Notes under the pieces: generated by a model
Told to the model about the DNA's origin: nothing
The model's database searches: none
Seen by the model: only the letters and a program-made list of their open reading frames with translations
Assembly: GCA_021307345.1 (NCBI GenBank)
Contig: CP089930.1
Coordinates: 1,054,001 to 1,118,000, forward strand
Source of the DNA: Escherichia coli
GTDB lineage: Bacteria > Pseudomonadota > Gammaproteobacteria > Enterobacterales > Enterobacteriaceae
Reading direction: 5' to 3'
DNA length: 64,000 nt
Made by a program: the position numbers and the translations under genes
In this document: piece after piece, positions 51,855-64,000 of the stretch
Numbering within the stretch: position 1 is the stretch's first letter
How the letters are laid out: the number at the start of each line of letters is the position of its first letter

Positions 51855-54206
51855 GTGGCGCAGGCAGGTTTTATCTTAACCCGACACTGGCGGGACACCC
51901 CGCAAGGAACCGAAGTTTCCTTTTGGTTAGCGACGGACAACGGGCCGTTGCAGGTCACGCTTGCGTCGCAAGAGTCCGTGGCGTTTATTCCCGCTGATCA
52001 CGTTCCCCGCACTCAACATATTTTGCAGGGTGAGCAAGGATTTCGCCTGACGCCGCTGGCGTTAAAGGATTTTCACCGCCAGCCGGTGTATGGCCTTTAT
52101 TGTCGCGCCCATCGCCAGTTGATGAATTACGAAAAGCGCCTGCGTGAAGCTGGCGTTACCGTTTACGAGGCCGATGTGCGCCCGCCAGAACGCTATCTGA
52201 TGGAACGGTTTATTACCGCTCCGGTGTGGGTCGAGGGTGATTTGCGTGATGGCGCTATCGTTAATGCTCGCCTGAAACCGCATCCCGACTACCGCCCGCC
52301 GCTCAAGTGGGTCTCTATAGATATTGAAACCACCCGCCACGGTGAGCTGTACTGCATCGGCCTGGAAGGTTGCGGGCAGCGCATCGTTTATATGCTGGGG
52401 CCAGAGAATGGCGACGCCTCCTCGCTCGATTTCGAACTGGAATACGTCGCCAGCCGCCCGCAGCTACTGGAAAAACTCAACGCCTGGTTTGCCAACCACG
52501 ATCCCGATGTGATCATCGGCTGGAACGTGGTGCAGTTCGATCTGCGAATGCTGCAAAAACATGCTGAGAGATACCGCATTCCGCTGCGTCTGGGGCGTGA
52601 TAACAGCGAGCTGGAGTGGCGTGAGCACGGCTTTAAAAACGGCGTCTTTTTTGCCCTGGCCAAAGGCCGGCTAATTATCGACGGTATCGAGGCGCTAAAA
52701 TCCGCGTTCTGGAATTTCTCTTCGTTCTCGCTGGAAACTGTCGCTCAGGAGCTGTTAGGCGAAGGCAAATCTATCGATAACCCGTGGGATCGGATGGACG
52801 AGATTGACCGCCGTTTCGCCGAAGATAAACCTTCGCTTGCGACTTATAACCTGAAAGATTGCGAGCTGGTCACCCAGATCTTCCACAAAACCGAAATCAT
52901 GCCGTTTTTGCTCGAACGGGCGACGGTTAACGGCCTGCCTGTAGATCGCCACGGGGGTTCGGTGGCGGCGTTTGGTCATCTCTATTTTCCGCGAATGCAT
53001 CGCGCTGGTTATGTCGCGCCTAATCTCGGCGAAGTGCCGCCGCACGCCAGCCCTGGCGGCTACGTGATGGATTCGCGACCAGGGCTGTATGATTCGGTGC
53101 TGGTGCTGGACTACAAAAGCCTGTACCCGTCGATCATCCGCACCTTTCTGATTGATCCCGTCGGGCTGGTGGAAGGCATGGCGCACCCCGATCCAGAGCA
53201 CAGTACCGAAGGTTTTCTCGAAGCCTGGTTCTCGCGGGAAAAACATTGCCTGCCAGAGATCGTAACTAACATCTGGCATGGACGCGATGAAGCCAAACGT
53301 CAGGGCAATAAGCCGCTGTCGCAGGCGCTGAAGATCATTATGAATGCCTTTTATGGCGTGCTCGGCACCACCGCCTGTCGCTTCTTCGATCCGCGCCTGG
53401 CGTCGTCGATCACCATGCGTGGTCATCAGATCATGCGGCAAACCAAAGCGTTAATTGAAGCGCAAGGCTATGACGTGATCTACGGCGACACCGACTCAAC
53501 GTTTGTCTGGCTGAAAGGCGCACATTCGGAAGAAGAGGCGGCGAAAATCGGTCGTACACTGGTGCAGCACGTTAACGCCTGGTGGGCTGAAACGCTGCAA
53601 AAACAACGGCTGACCAGCGCACTGGAACTGGAGTATGAAACTCATTTCTGCCGTTTTCTGATGCCAACCATTCGCGGAGCCGATACCGGCAGTAAAAAGC
53701 GTTATGCCGGGCTGATTCAGGAGGGTGACAAACAGCGGATGGTATTTAAAGGGCTGGAAACGGTGCGCACCGACTGGACGCCACTGGCTCAGCAGTTTCA
53801 GCAGGAGCTGTATTTGCGCATCTTTCGCAACGAGCCATATCAGGATTATATCCGCGAGACCATCGACAAACTGATGGCAGGTGAACTGGATGCGCGGCTG
53901 GTTTACCGTAAACGCCTTCGCCGTCCGCTGAGCGAATATCAGCGTAATGTGCCGCCTCATGTACGCGCCGCACGCCTTGCCGATGAAGAAAACCAAAAGC
54001 GTGGTCGTCCTTTGCAATATCAGAACCGTGGCACCATTAAATATGTCTGGACCACTAACGGCCCGGAACCGCTGGACTATCAACGTTCACCGCTGGATTA
54101 CGAACACTATCTGACTCGCCAGCTTCAACCGGTGGCGGAAGGAATACTCCCTTTTATTGAGGATAATTTTGCTACACTTATGACCGGGCAACTTGGGCTA
54201 TTTTGA
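51855..54206 (+). CDS. polB: DNA polymerase II (SOS-inducible, family B)
   Basis: Pol II is a family B polymerase with proofreading, used in replication restart and lesion bypass under SOS. Translation starts at GTG 51855 and gives 783 aa, as in K-12. The exonuclease I motif SIDIETTR lies near residue 155. Polymerase motif [10 protein letters not shown] lies near 419, motif [10 protein letters not shown] near 493, and motif C YGDTDST near 546. The C-terminal clamp-binding tail ends GQLGLF. It is preceded by a LexA box. Confidence 0.98.
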   Translation: MAQAGFILTRHWRDTPQGTEVSFWLATDNGPLQVTLASQESVAFIPADHVPRTQHILQGEQGFRLTPLALKDFHRQPVYGLYCRAHRQLMNYEKRLREAGVTVYEADVRPPERYLMERFITAPVWVEGDLRDGAIVNARLKPHPDYRPPLKWVSIDIETTRHGELYCIGLEGCGQRIVYMLGPENGDASSLDFELEYVASRPQLLEKLNAWFANHDPDVIIGWNVVQFDLRMLQKHAERYRIPLRLGRDNSELEWREHGFKNGVFFALAKGRLIIDGIEALKSAFWNFSSFSLETVAQELLGEGKSIDNPWDRMDEIDRRFAEDKPSLATYNLKDCELVTQIFHKTEIMPFLLERATVNGLPVDRHGGSVAAFGHLYFPRMHRAGYVAPNLGEVPPHASPGGYVMDSRPGLYDSVLVLDYKSLYPSIIRTFLIDPVGLVEGMAHPDPEHSTEGFLEAWFSREKHCLPEIVTNIWHGRDEAKRQGNKPLSQALKIIMNAFYGVLGTTACRFFDPRLASSITMRGHQIMRQTKALIEAQGYDVIYGDTDSTFVWLKGAHSEEEAAKIGRTLVQHVNAWWAETLQKQRLTSALELEYETHFCRFLMPTIRGADTGSKKRYAGLIQEGDKQRMVFKGLETVRTDWTPLAQQFQQELYLRIFRNEPYQDYIRETIDKLMAGELDARLVYRKRLRRPLSEYQRNVPPHVRAARLADEENQKRGRPLQYQNRGTIKYVWTTNGPEPLDYQRSPLDYEHYLTRQLQPVAEGILPFIEDNFATLMTGQLGLF

Positions 54207-54370
54207 GCAAAAAAAAGAGTTCGTCAGATACCATTTTGATGCGTGACGAATCCTTTGCCATCCAGTACCATAGCGCCCTTTCCATTCCTGGACCTGAATA
54301 ACGCCACTACCACATAAGCCCGGTAGCGGGTAGTTATTGCCTGCAATTAAAGATATAGAGCCGAACACAT

Positions 54371-57277
54371 ATGCCTTTTACACTTGGTCAACGCTGGATC
54401 AGCGATACAGAAAGCGAATTGGGACTTGGAACCGTTGTCGCGGTGGATGCGCGAACTGTCACTCTGCTTTTCCCATCTACGGGTGAAAACCGTCTGTACG
54501 CACGCAGTGATTCCCCCGTGACCCGCGTGATGTTCAACCCTGGTGATACCATTACCAGCCACGATGGCTGGCAGATGCAAGTCGAAGAAGTAAAAGAAGA
54601 AAATGGCTTGCTGACCTATATCGGTACTCGCCTGGATACTGAAGAGTCCGGCGTAGCCCTGCGTGAAGTTTTCCTTGATAGCAAACTGGTGTTCAGCAAA
54701 CCGCAGGACCGTCTGTTTGCCGGGCAGATTGACCGTATGGACCGCTTTGCGCTGCGTTATCGCGCGCGTAAGTATTCCAGCGAACAGTTCCGTATGCCGT
54801 ACAGCGGCCTGCGTGGTCAGCGTACCAGTCTGATCCCCCATCAGCTCAACATCGCTCATGATGTTGGCCGCCGCCACGCGCCGCGCGTTCTGCTGGCTGA
54901 CGAAGTGGGTTTAGGGAAAACCATTGAAGCTGGGATGATCCTGCATCAGCAGTTGCTCTCTGGCGCTGCTGAACGTGTGCTGATTATCGTCCCGGAAACT
55001 TTACAGCATCAGTGGCTGGTAGAAATGCTGCGCCGTTTCAACCTGCGCTTTGCCCTGTTTGATGATGAGCGTTACGCCGAAGCCCAGCACGATGCCTACA
55101 ACCCGTTCGACACCGAACAGCTGGTGATTTGCTCGCTGGATTTTGCCCGCCGCAGCAAACAGCGTCTGGAACATCTCTGTGAAGCCGAGTGGGATCTGCT
55201 GGTAGTCGATGAAGCGCATCACCTGGTGTGGAGCGAAGATGCGCCGAGCCGTGAATATCAGGCCATTGAACAACTGGCAGAGCATGTGCCGGGCGTTCTG
55301 CTGCTGACCGCAACCCCGGAACAGCTGGGGATGGAAAGCCACTTCGCCCGTCTGCGTCTGCTGGACCCGAACCGTTTCCACGATTTCGCGCAATTCGTTG
55401 AAGAGCAGAAAAATTATCGTCCGGTTGCGGACGCCGTTGCCATGCTGCTGGCAGGTAACAAACTGAGCAATGACGAACTGAACATGCTCGGTGAGATGAT
55501 CGGCGAACAGGATATCGAGCCGCTGTTGCAAGCAGCAAACAGCGACAGCGAAGATGCCCAGAGCGCCCGTCAGGAACTGGTTTCGATGCTGATGGATCGC
55601 CACGGCACCAGCCGCGTGCTGTTCCGTAACACCCGTAACGGTGTGAAAGGCTTCCCGAAACGCGAGCTACACACTATTAAACTGCCGCTGCCGACGCAGT
55701 ATCAGACGGCTATTAAAGTGTCCGGCATTATGGGCGCACGTAAAAGTGCGGAAGACCGCGCCCGCGATATGCTCTATCCGGAGCGTATTTATCAGGAATT
55801 TGAAGGCGATAACGCCACCTGGTGGAACTTTGATCCGCGCGTTGAGTGGCTGATGGGCTATCTGACCAGTCATCGCTCACAGAAAGTGTTGGTGATCTGC
55901 GCCAAAGCCGCCACCGCGCTGCAACTCGAGCAGGTGCTTCGCGAACGTGAAGGTATTCGCGCTGCTGTGTTCCACGAAGGCATGTCGATTATCGAACGTG
56001 ACCGCGCAGCCGCCTGGTTCGCCGAAGAAGATACCGGCGCACAGGTGCTGCTGTGCTCGGAAATCGGTTCTGAAGGACGTAACTTCCAGTTCGCCAGCCA
56101 CATGGTAATGTTCGATCTACCGTTCAACCCAGACCTGCTGGAGCAGCGTATTGGTCGTCTGGATCGTATCGGTCAGGCGCACGATATTCAGATCCACGTA
56201 CCTTATCTGGAAAAAACCGCTCAGTCGGTGCTGGTGCGCTGGTATCACGAAGGTCTGGATGCGTTCGAGCACACCTGCCCGACCGGACGTACTATCTACG
56301 ATAGCGTGTACAACGATCTGATTAACTACCTGGCTTCACCCGATCAAACCGAAGGCTTTGACGATCTGATCAAAAACTGCCGCGAGCAACACGAAGCCCT
56401 GAAAGCACAACTGGAGCAGGGTCGTGACCGCCTGCTGGAGATCCACTCCAACGGTGGCGAAAAAGCCCAGGCACTGGCAGAAAGCATTGAAGAGCAGGAT
56501 GACGATACCAACCTGATCGCCTTCGCCATGAACCTGTTCGATATTATCGGTATTAATCAGGACGATCGCGGCGACAACATGATCGTGCTGACGCCGTCCG
56601 ATCATATGCTGGTGCCGGACTTCCCTGGCCTGTCGGAAGATGGCATCACCATCACCTTTGATCGTGAAGTGGCGCTGGCGCGTGAAGATGCACAGTTTAT
56701 TACCTGGGAGCATCCGCTGATCCGCAACGGTCTGGATCTGATCCTTTCTGGCGATACTGGTAGCAGCACGATTTCACTGTTGAAAAACAAAGCGTTGCCG
56801 GTAGGTACGCTGTTGGTGGAACTGATTTACGTGGTTGAAGCACAAGCGCCGAAGCAGTTGCAGCTCAACCGCTTCCTGCCGCCGACGCCGGTACGTATGC
56901 TGTTGGATAAAAACGGCAACAACCTGGCGGCACAGGTAGAGTTTGAAACCTTTAACCGTCAGCTTAACGCAGTGAATCGCCACACCGGTAGCAAGCTGGT
57001 TAACGCCGTACAGCAAGAGGTTCACGCTATCCTGCAACTGGGTGAAGCGCAGATTGAGAAGTCTGCCCGTGCACTGATCGATGCGGCGCGTAACGAAGCT
57101 GACGAAAAACTGTCTGCGGAACTGTCGCGTCTGGAAGCACTGCGCGCAGTGAACCCGAACATTCGTGACGACGAACTGGCCGCCATTGAAAGCAACCGTC
57201 AGCAGGTAATGGAAAGTCTGGATCAGGCAGGCTGGCGTCTGGATGCCCTGCGTTTAATCGTTGTGACGCATCAGTAA
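54371..57277 (+). CDS. rapA: RNA polymerase-associated SWI2/SNF2 ATPase RapA
   Basis: RapA (HepA) binds RNA polymerase and recycles it from post-termination complexes. The 968-residue protein has N-terminal Tudor-like domains (about residues 1-107). The helicase lobe has Walker [13 protein letters not shown] near 177, VVDEAHH (DEAH) near 280 and LTATPEQ near 313. Lobe 2 has [13 protein letters not shown] near 560 and [10 protein letters not shown] near 590. Large spacer and C-terminal domains follow. It has its own 164-base upstream gap after polB and lies 11 bases before rluA. Confidence 0.98.
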   Translation: MPFTLGQRWISDTESELGLGTVVAVDARTVTLLFPSTGENRLYARSDSPVTRVMFNPGDTITSHDGWQMQVEEVKEENGLLTYIGTRLDTEESGVALREVFLDSKLVFSKPQDRLFAGQIDRMDRFALRYRARKYSSEQFRMPYSGLRGQRTSLIPHQLNIAHDVGRRHAPRVLLADEVGLGKTIEAGMILHQQLLSGAAERVLIIVPETLQHQWLVEMLRRFNLRFALFDDERYAEAQHDAYNPFDTEQLVICSLDFARRSKQRLEHLCEAEWDLLVVDEAHHLVWSEDAPSREYQAIEQLAEHVPGVLLLTATPEQLGMESHFARLRLLDPNRFHDFAQFVEEQKNYRPVADAVAMLLAGNKLSNDELNMLGEMIGEQDIEPLLQAANSDSEDAQSARQELVSMLMDRHGTSRVLFRNTRNGVKGFPKRELHTIKLPLPTQYQTAIKVSGIMGARKSAEDRARDMLYPERIYQEFEGDNATWWNFDPRVEWLMGYLTSHRSQKVLVICAKAATALQLEQVLREREGIRAAVFHEGMSIIERDRAAAWFAEEDTGAQVLLCSEIGSEGRNFQFASHMVMFDLPFNPDLLEQRIGRLDRIGQAHDIQIHVPYLEKTAQSVLVRWYHEGLDAFEHTCPTGRTIYDSVYNDLINYLASPDQTEGFDDLIKNCREQHEALKAQLEQGRDRLLEIHSNGGEKAQALAESIEEQDDDTNLIAFAMNLFDIIGINQDDRGDNMIVLTPSDHMLVPDFPGLSEDGITITFDREVALAREDAQFITWEHPLIRNGLDLILSGDTGSSTISLLKNKALPVGTLLVELIYVVEAQAPKQLQLNRFLPPTPVRMLLDKNGNNLAAQVEFETFNRQLNAVNRHTGSKLVNAVQQEVHAILQLGEAQIEKSARALIDAARNEADEKLSAELSRLEALRAVNPNIRDDELAAIESNRQQVMESLDQAGWRLDALRLIVVTHQ

Positions 57278-57288
57278 CGGAGCCGAAG

Positions 57289-57948
57289 ATGGGGATGGAA
57301 AACTACAATCCGCCGCAGGAACCCTGGCTGGTTGTCCTGTATCAGGATGATCACATTATGGTGGTCAACAAACCGAGCGGTTTGTTGTCTGTGCCGGGAC
57401 GTCTGGAAGAGCACAAAGACAGCGTGATGACGCGCATTCAGCGCGATTATCCGCAGGCGGAATCGGTGCATCGTCTGGATATGGCCACCAGCGGCGTGAT
57501 TGTAGTGGCGCTGACTAAAGCTGCGGAGCGGGAATTAAAACGCCAGTTCCGCGAGCGCGAGCCGAAAAAACAGTATGTGGCTCGCGTCTGGGGGCATCCA
57601 TCCCCTGCGGAAGGTCTGGTGGATCTGCCGTTGATTTGCGACTGGCCAAACCGCCCGAAACAGAAAGTCTGTTACGAAACGGGTAAGCCTGCGCAGACAG
57701 AATATGAAGTCGTGGATTATGCGGCGGATAACACGGCAAGAGTGGTGTTAAAGCCGATTACCGGACGTTCGCATCAGCTACGTGTGCATATGCTGGCGCT
57801 GGGGCATCCGATTCTCGGCGATCGTTTTTATGCTTCACCAGAAGCCAGGGCGATGGCACCGCGTTTGCTGCTACATGCAGAGATGTTGACGATTACCCAT
57901 CCGGCATATGGCAATAGTATGACGTTTAAGGCGCCAGCGGATTTTTGA
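57289..57948 (+). CDS. rluA: Dual-specificity pseudouridine synthase RluA
   Basis: RluA makes pseudouridine at position 746 of 23S rRNA and position 32 of several tRNAs. The 219-residue protein is of normal length and lacks an S4 domain, as expected. The catalytic HRLDMATSGV motif carries Asp64. Further family motifs are KQYVARVWG and GRSHQLRVHMLALGHPILGD. It is close to rapA and probably cotranscribed. A REP cluster follows the stop. Confidence 0.97.
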   Translation: MGMENYNPPQEPWLVVLYQDDHIMVVNKPSGLLSVPGRLEEHKDSVMTRIQRDYPQAESVHRLDMATSGVIVVALTKAAERELKRQFREREPKKQYVARVWGHPSPAEGLVDLPLICDWPNRPKQKVCYETGKPAQTEYEVVDYAADNTARVVLKPITGRSHQLRVHMLALGHPILGDRFYASPEARAMAPRLLLHAEMLTITHPAYGNSMTFKAPADF

Positions 57949-57968
57949 TAGTGACGACGGCGCAGTCC

Positions 57969-58063
57969 GGTAGTCCGGATAAGGCGTTCACGCCGCATCC
58001 GGCAATTTGTGCCGCCGGATGCTGATCGCCGGATGCGACGCTGGCGCGTCTTATCCGGCCTAC
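57969..58063. repeat. BIME between rluA and djlA
   Basis: At least two REP units: GTCCGGATAAGGCGTTCACG to GCATCCGGC (about 57973-58003), and GCCGGATGCGACGCTGGCGC to TTATCCGGCCTAC (about 58028-58063). A short GCCGGATGC repeat lies between them. They separate the convergent 3' ends of rluA (+) and djlA (-). Confidence 0.9.
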
Positions 58064-58085
58064 AATTTCTTACTCGCTCTGAAAC

Positions 58086-58901
58086 TTATTTAAACCCTTT
58101 CTGCTGCTTAATCAGCTCATACGCCTGCTGAATTTCCTGCGCTTTCTGCTTCGCCATCTCCATCATCTCTGGCGGCAAACCTTTCGCCACCAGCTTATCC
58201 GGATGGTGTTCGCTCATCAGCTTACGGTAGGCTCGTTTAATGGTGGTTGCATCGTCCGTCGGCTTCACGCCCAGCACGTTACAGGCATCTTCCAGTGTCG
58301 GGCCACGCTGCGCTTGCTGCCAGTTACCACCGCCAGATTGCTGCTGATAACCGCCGCCAAATTGCGCCCCACCCTGCATCATGCGCAGAAACTGGTCAAA
58401 CTGGGCGCGGGAGATCCCTAACTCTTCAGCAATCACATACAGCACCGCCCGTTCATTCGGGTGCAGTGAACCATCAGCAAACGCCGCCTGAATCTGGATC
58501 TCCAGAAACATACGAATTAAGTCGAAACGACCAAAGCAAACACTGCGAAACTGACGCATCTTTTCGCGCAGCGGGTAATTGTCTGATTTTCCCACCCGAA
58601 ATGCATTTTGCGCCGCAGTACGGGAAGCACCGTGTAAATTCATCCGATCCATGAGCAATGTGGCAATATGAATATCAGCCTCAGTAACACGTCCTTTGGA
58701 TTTGGTTAAATGCCCCATCACTTCAAAAGTGGTGGCAAAAAACAGCGCCTGACGCTCGCGCTGGTTGGCGAACCACGCCATTTTGCGGCTGCGGGCTTTA
58801 TCAAACATATGGCCGATTAACAGACCTAATACAACGCCCCAAAAGCCGCCGCCCATCAGTAAGGCCACGGCCACGCCAATGATTTTTCCCCAATACTGCA
58901 T
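58086..58901 (-). CDS. djlA: Membrane-anchored DnaJ-like co-chaperone DjlA
   Basis: DjlA is a co-chaperone of DnaK anchored in the inner membrane that can activate the Rcs phosphorelay when overproduced. With the start at MQYWGKII it has 271 aa. The N-terminal transmembrane segment (about residues 6-31) is glycine-rich, as needed for its dimerisation. A TerB-like central domain (about 50-185) and a Q/G-rich linker follow. The C-terminal J domain has the HPD tripeptide in SEHHPDKL near 236. The frame extends 15 codons upstream, but the shorter form is the known protein. It is divergent from lptD. Confidence 0.96.
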   Translation of the reverse strand: MQYWGKIIGVAVALLMGGGFWGVVLGLLIGHMFDKARSRKMAWFANQRERQALFFATTFEVMGHLTKSKGRVTEADIHIATLLMDRMNLHGASRTAAQNAFRVGKSDNYPLREKMRQFRSVCFGRFDLIRMFLEIQIQAAFADGSLHPNERAVLYVIAEELGISRAQFDQFLRMMQGGAQFGGGYQQQSGGGNWQQAQRGPTLEDACNVLGVKPTDDATTIKRAYRKLMSEHHPDKLVAKGLPPEMMEMAKQKAQEIQQAYELIKQQKGFK

Positions 58902-59155
58902 ATATTCCCCAAATCGACACACGGATATCAGGGCTATCTCCCACAATATAAAGGTGCTTTTACCGTTTTCCGGCTGCGGTCAATTGTGGGACATCGCCTA
59001 TAATTTGCATTATCATACCTGTCATTCAATGCCGTGCCTAACACCACTGACGCTATTCGGACAGGATTAACACTAGCGTAGAGATGACGAGTACGTTAGT
59101 CTCTGACCGTTTGTCACGCGCAACGTTACCGATGATGGAACAATAAAATCAACGT

Positions 59156-61513
59156 ATGAAAAAACGTATCCCCACTCTCCTGGCCACCATGATTGCCACC
59201 GCCCTTTATAGTCAACAGGGACTGGCAGCCGACCTCGCCTCACAGTGCATGTTGGGCGTGCCAAGCTATGACCGTCCTCTGGTACAGGGCGATACTAACG
59301 ACTTACCCGTGACGATTAATGCTGACCACGCAAAGGGGAATTACCCCGATGACGCCGTGTTTACTGGCAGCGTAGATATCATGCAGGGTAACAGCCGTCT
59401 GCAGGCCGACGAAGTGCAGCTCCATCAAAAAGAGGCACCAGGACAACCGGAGCCGATACGTACTGTTGATGCGCTCGGTAATGTCCATTACGACGATAAC
59501 CAGGTGATCCTCAAAGGGCCGAAAGGCTGGGCGAATCTGAACACCAAAGATACCAACGTCTGGGAAGGTGATTACCAGATGGTGGGTCGCCAGGGTCGTG
59601 GTAAAGCGGACCTGATGAAACAACGTGGCGAAAACCGCTACACCATTCTGGATAACGGTAGCTTTACTTCCTGTTTGCCAGGTTCCGATACCTGGAGCGT
59701 GGTAGGTAGCGAAATTATTCATGACCGCGAAGAACAAGTTGCGGAGATCTGGAACGCCCGCTTTAAAGTGGGTCCGGTTCCGATCTTTTACAGCCCGTAT
59801 TTGCAGTTGCCGGTGGGTGATAAACGCCGTTCTGGTTTCTTGATCCCGAACGCCAAATACACCACCACCAACTACTTTGAGTTCTATCTGCCATATTACT
59901 GGAACATCGCGCCAAATATGGATGCCACCATCACGCCGCATTATATGCATCGTCGTGGCAACATCATGTGGGAGAACGAATTCCGTTATCTCACCCAGGC
60001 AGGCGCAGGCTTGATGGAACTGGATTATCTGCCTTCGGATAAAGTCTATGAAGATGAACATCCAGAAGATAGCAATTCACGCCGTTGGTTGTTCTACTGG
60101 CAACACTCCGGAGTGATGGACCAGGTTTGGCGCTTTAACATCGACTACACCAAAGTCAGCGATCCCAGCTATTTCAATGACTTCGATAACAAGTACGGTT
60201 CCAGTACTGACGGCTACGCAACGCAAAAATTCAGCGTTGGCTATGCAGTGCAGAACTTTGACGCCACGCTTTCGCATAAACAATTCCAGGTTTTTGATGA
60301 TACCAGTGGCAACAGCTACGCCGCTGAACCGCAGTTAGACGTCAATTACTACCATAACGATCTCGGTCCGTTTGATACCCGCATCTATGGTCAGGCTGTG
60401 CATTTTGTAAATACCAATAGCAATATGCCAGAAGCCACACGTCTGCACCTTGAACCGACAATCAATCTTCCGTTGTCGAATAACTGGGGGAGTCTGAATA
60501 CCGAAGCCAAACTGATGGCGACGCATTATCAACAGACCAATCTTGACTGGTATAACAGCAACCCACAAAACAATAAGTTGGCAGATTCTGTTAACCGTGT
60601 AATGCCGCAATTCAAAGTTGACGGCAAAATGGTCTTTGAACGCGATATGGAAATGCTGGCGCCGGGTTACACCCAGACGCTGGAACCGCGCGCGCAATAC
60701 CTGTATGTGCCGTATCGCGATCAGAGCGATATCTACAACTACGACTCGTCTCTGCTGCAATCTGACTACTCTGGCCTGTTCCGGGACCGGACTTACGGTG
60801 GTCTTGACCGTATTGCTTCGGCTAACCAGGTGACGACCGGTGTCACAACTCGCGTATATGATGACGCTGCCGTTGAACGTTTTAATATTTCCGTTGGTCA
60901 AATCTACTACTTCACGGAGTCTCGCACCGGCGATGACAACATAACATGGGAGAATGACGACAAAACGGGCTCACTGGTATGGGCAGGCGATACCTACTGG
61001 CGCATCTCCGAACGCTGGGGATTGCGTGGCGGCATTCAGTACGATACTCGTCTGGATAACGTAGCCACCAGTAACACCAGCATTGAATACCGTCGGGATG
61101 AAGACCGTCTGGTACAGCTGAACTACCGCTACGCCAGCCCGGAATATATTCAGGCTACGCTGCCTAAGTACTATTCCACCGCCGAGCAGTACAAAAACGG
61201 TATTTCGCAGGTAGGCGCAGTCGCCAGCTGGCCAATCGCCGATCGTTGGTCAATTGTCGGGGCTTACTACTACGACACCAATGCGAACAAGCAAGCCGAC
61301 TCAATGTTAGGTGTGCAATACAGCTCCTGCTGCTATGCGATTCGCGTCGGTTACGAGCGGAAGCTGAACGGTTGGGATAACGATAAACAACATGCGGTAT
61401 ATGACAACGCAATCGGCTTTAACATCGAACTTCGCGGCCTGAGTTCCAACTACGGTCTGGGTACGCAAGAGATGCTGCGTTCGAACATTCTGCCGTATCA
61501 AAACTCTTTGTGA
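59156..61513 (+). CDS. lptD: LPS-assembly outer-membrane protein LptD
   Basis: LptD with LptE inserts lipopolysaccharide into the outer leaflet of the outer membrane. The precursor has 785 aa, one more than K-12. The signal peptide ends near Ala24 (QQGLA|AD). An N-terminal beta-jellyroll (about residues 25-200) precedes the 26-strand barrel. The four disulfide cysteines are present: Cys31, Cys173, and the adjacent pair at 725-726. Residues about 302-485 contain many differences from K-12, mostly at loop positions, while flanks are nearly identical. It is followed by surA, whose product is needed for LptD folding. Confidence 0.97.
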   Translation: MKKRIPTLLATMIATALYSQQGLAADLASQCMLGVPSYDRPLVQGDTNDLPVTINADHAKGNYPDDAVFTGSVDIMQGNSRLQADEVQLHQKEAPGQPEPIRTVDALGNVHYDDNQVILKGPKGWANLNTKDTNVWEGDYQMVGRQGRGKADLMKQRGENRYTILDNGSFTSCLPGSDTWSVVGSEIIHDREEQVAEIWNARFKVGPVPIFYSPYLQLPVGDKRRSGFLIPNAKYTTTNYFEFYLPYYWNIAPNMDATITPHYMHRRGNIMWENEFRYLTQAGAGLMELDYLPSDKVYEDEHPEDSNSRRWLFYWQHSGVMDQVWRFNIDYTKVSDPSYFNDFDNKYGSSTDGYATQKFSVGYAVQNFDATLSHKQFQVFDDTSGNSYAAEPQLDVNYYHNDLGPFDTRIYGQAVHFVNTNSNMPEATRLHLEPTINLPLSNNWGSLNTEAKLMATHYQQTNLDWYNSNPQNNKLADSVNRVMPQFKVDGKMVFERDMEMLAPGYTQTLEPRAQYLYVPYRDQSDIYNYDSSLLQSDYSGLFRDRTYGGLDRIASANQVTTGVTTRVYDDAAVERFNISVGQIYYFTESRTGDDNITWENDDKTGSLVWAGDTYWRISERWGLRGGIQYDTRLDNVATSNTSIEYRRDEDRLVQLNYRYASPEYIQATLPKYYSTAEQYKNGISQVGAVASWPIADRWSIVGAYYYDTNANKQADSMLGVQYSSCCYAIRVGYERKLNGWDNDKQHAVYDNAIGFNIELRGLSSNYGLGTQEMLRSNILPYQNSL

Positions 61514-61565
61514 TTTGTTGATTTACCACGTAATCCGCAGTGCGGTTAATTGAAATGGAAAAAGT

Positions 61566-64000
<2,435 letters not shown>

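Noticed and set aside
52755-53441. 228-codon minus-strand frame opposite polB
   Set aside because: Opposite the polymerase catalytic motifs of polB, with no independent support.
59303-60061. 252-codon minus-strand frame opposite lptD
   Set aside because: Antisense shadow of lptD with no ribosome binding site or family resemblance.

Overview
The window is a stretch of Escherichia core chromosome. It corresponds to the first few minutes of the E. coli K-12 map, read in the opposite orientation to the K-12 convention. Almost every protein is recognisable as the E. coli orthologue at full length. Intergenic DNA (the araC-araB control region, the sgrS locus) and the LptD loops differ noticeably from K-12 as I remember it, so this is a non-K-12 Escherichia: a diverged E. 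coli lineage or a close sister species. I cannot decide which without alignment. I see no phage, insertion sequence, CRISPR array, tRNA or rRNA.

Layout. 1-8 kb: ampD 5' part (-), nadC, the type IV pilus cluster ppdD-hofB-hofC, guaC (-), coaE-zapD-yacG, mutT (-). 8-29.4 kb: secM-secA and lpxC, then the complete division and cell-wall (dcw) cluster on the minus strand, transcribed from mraZ through rsmH, ftsL, ftsI, murE, murF, mraY, murD, ftsW, murG, murC, ddlB, ftsQ, ftsA and ftsZ toward lpxC. The Pmra promoter and the MraZ repeat operator are visible upstream of mraZ. 29.4-35 kb: cra with its leader fruL, ilvIH with an Lrp site, and leuO in AT-rich DNA. 35-40 kb: the attenuated leuLABCD operon (+). 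40-42 kb: the sugar-phosphate stress locus (sgrS/sgrT -, sgrR +). 42-46 kb: the TPP-riboswitch-controlled thiBPQ transporter, then yabI (-). 46-52 kb: araC and araBAD with their operators. 52-58 kb: polB (with a LexA box), rapA, rluA. 58-64 kb: djlA (-), then lptD-surA-pdxA-rsmA (+), the last truncated by the window end.

The window covers most steps of lipid II synthesis plus the divisome, outer-membrane assembly (lpxC, lptD, surA), leucine and branched-chain amino acid synthesis, thiamine uptake and arabinose catabolism. Many genes in the dcw, thi, leu and surA groups overlap by 1-25 bases or nearly abut, suggesting translational coupling.

I did not find an undescribed multi-gene system. 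The strongest departure from the standard gene set is at 40.15-40.48 kb. The sugar exporter gene setA, which lies between leuD and sgrS in K-12, is missing, and the SgrT peptide frame inside sgrS has an amber stop at codon 5. The ptsG-pairing segment of the small RNA is kept. The stress response here seems to have kept its RNA arm and lost both protein arms. Secondary points are a diverged loop block in LptD, altered araI2 and araO1 sequences, an extra cysteine in YacG, one SecM arrest-region substitution, and REP/boxC repeats inside the araBAD transcript. Comparisons with K-12 are from memory and are marked as such.
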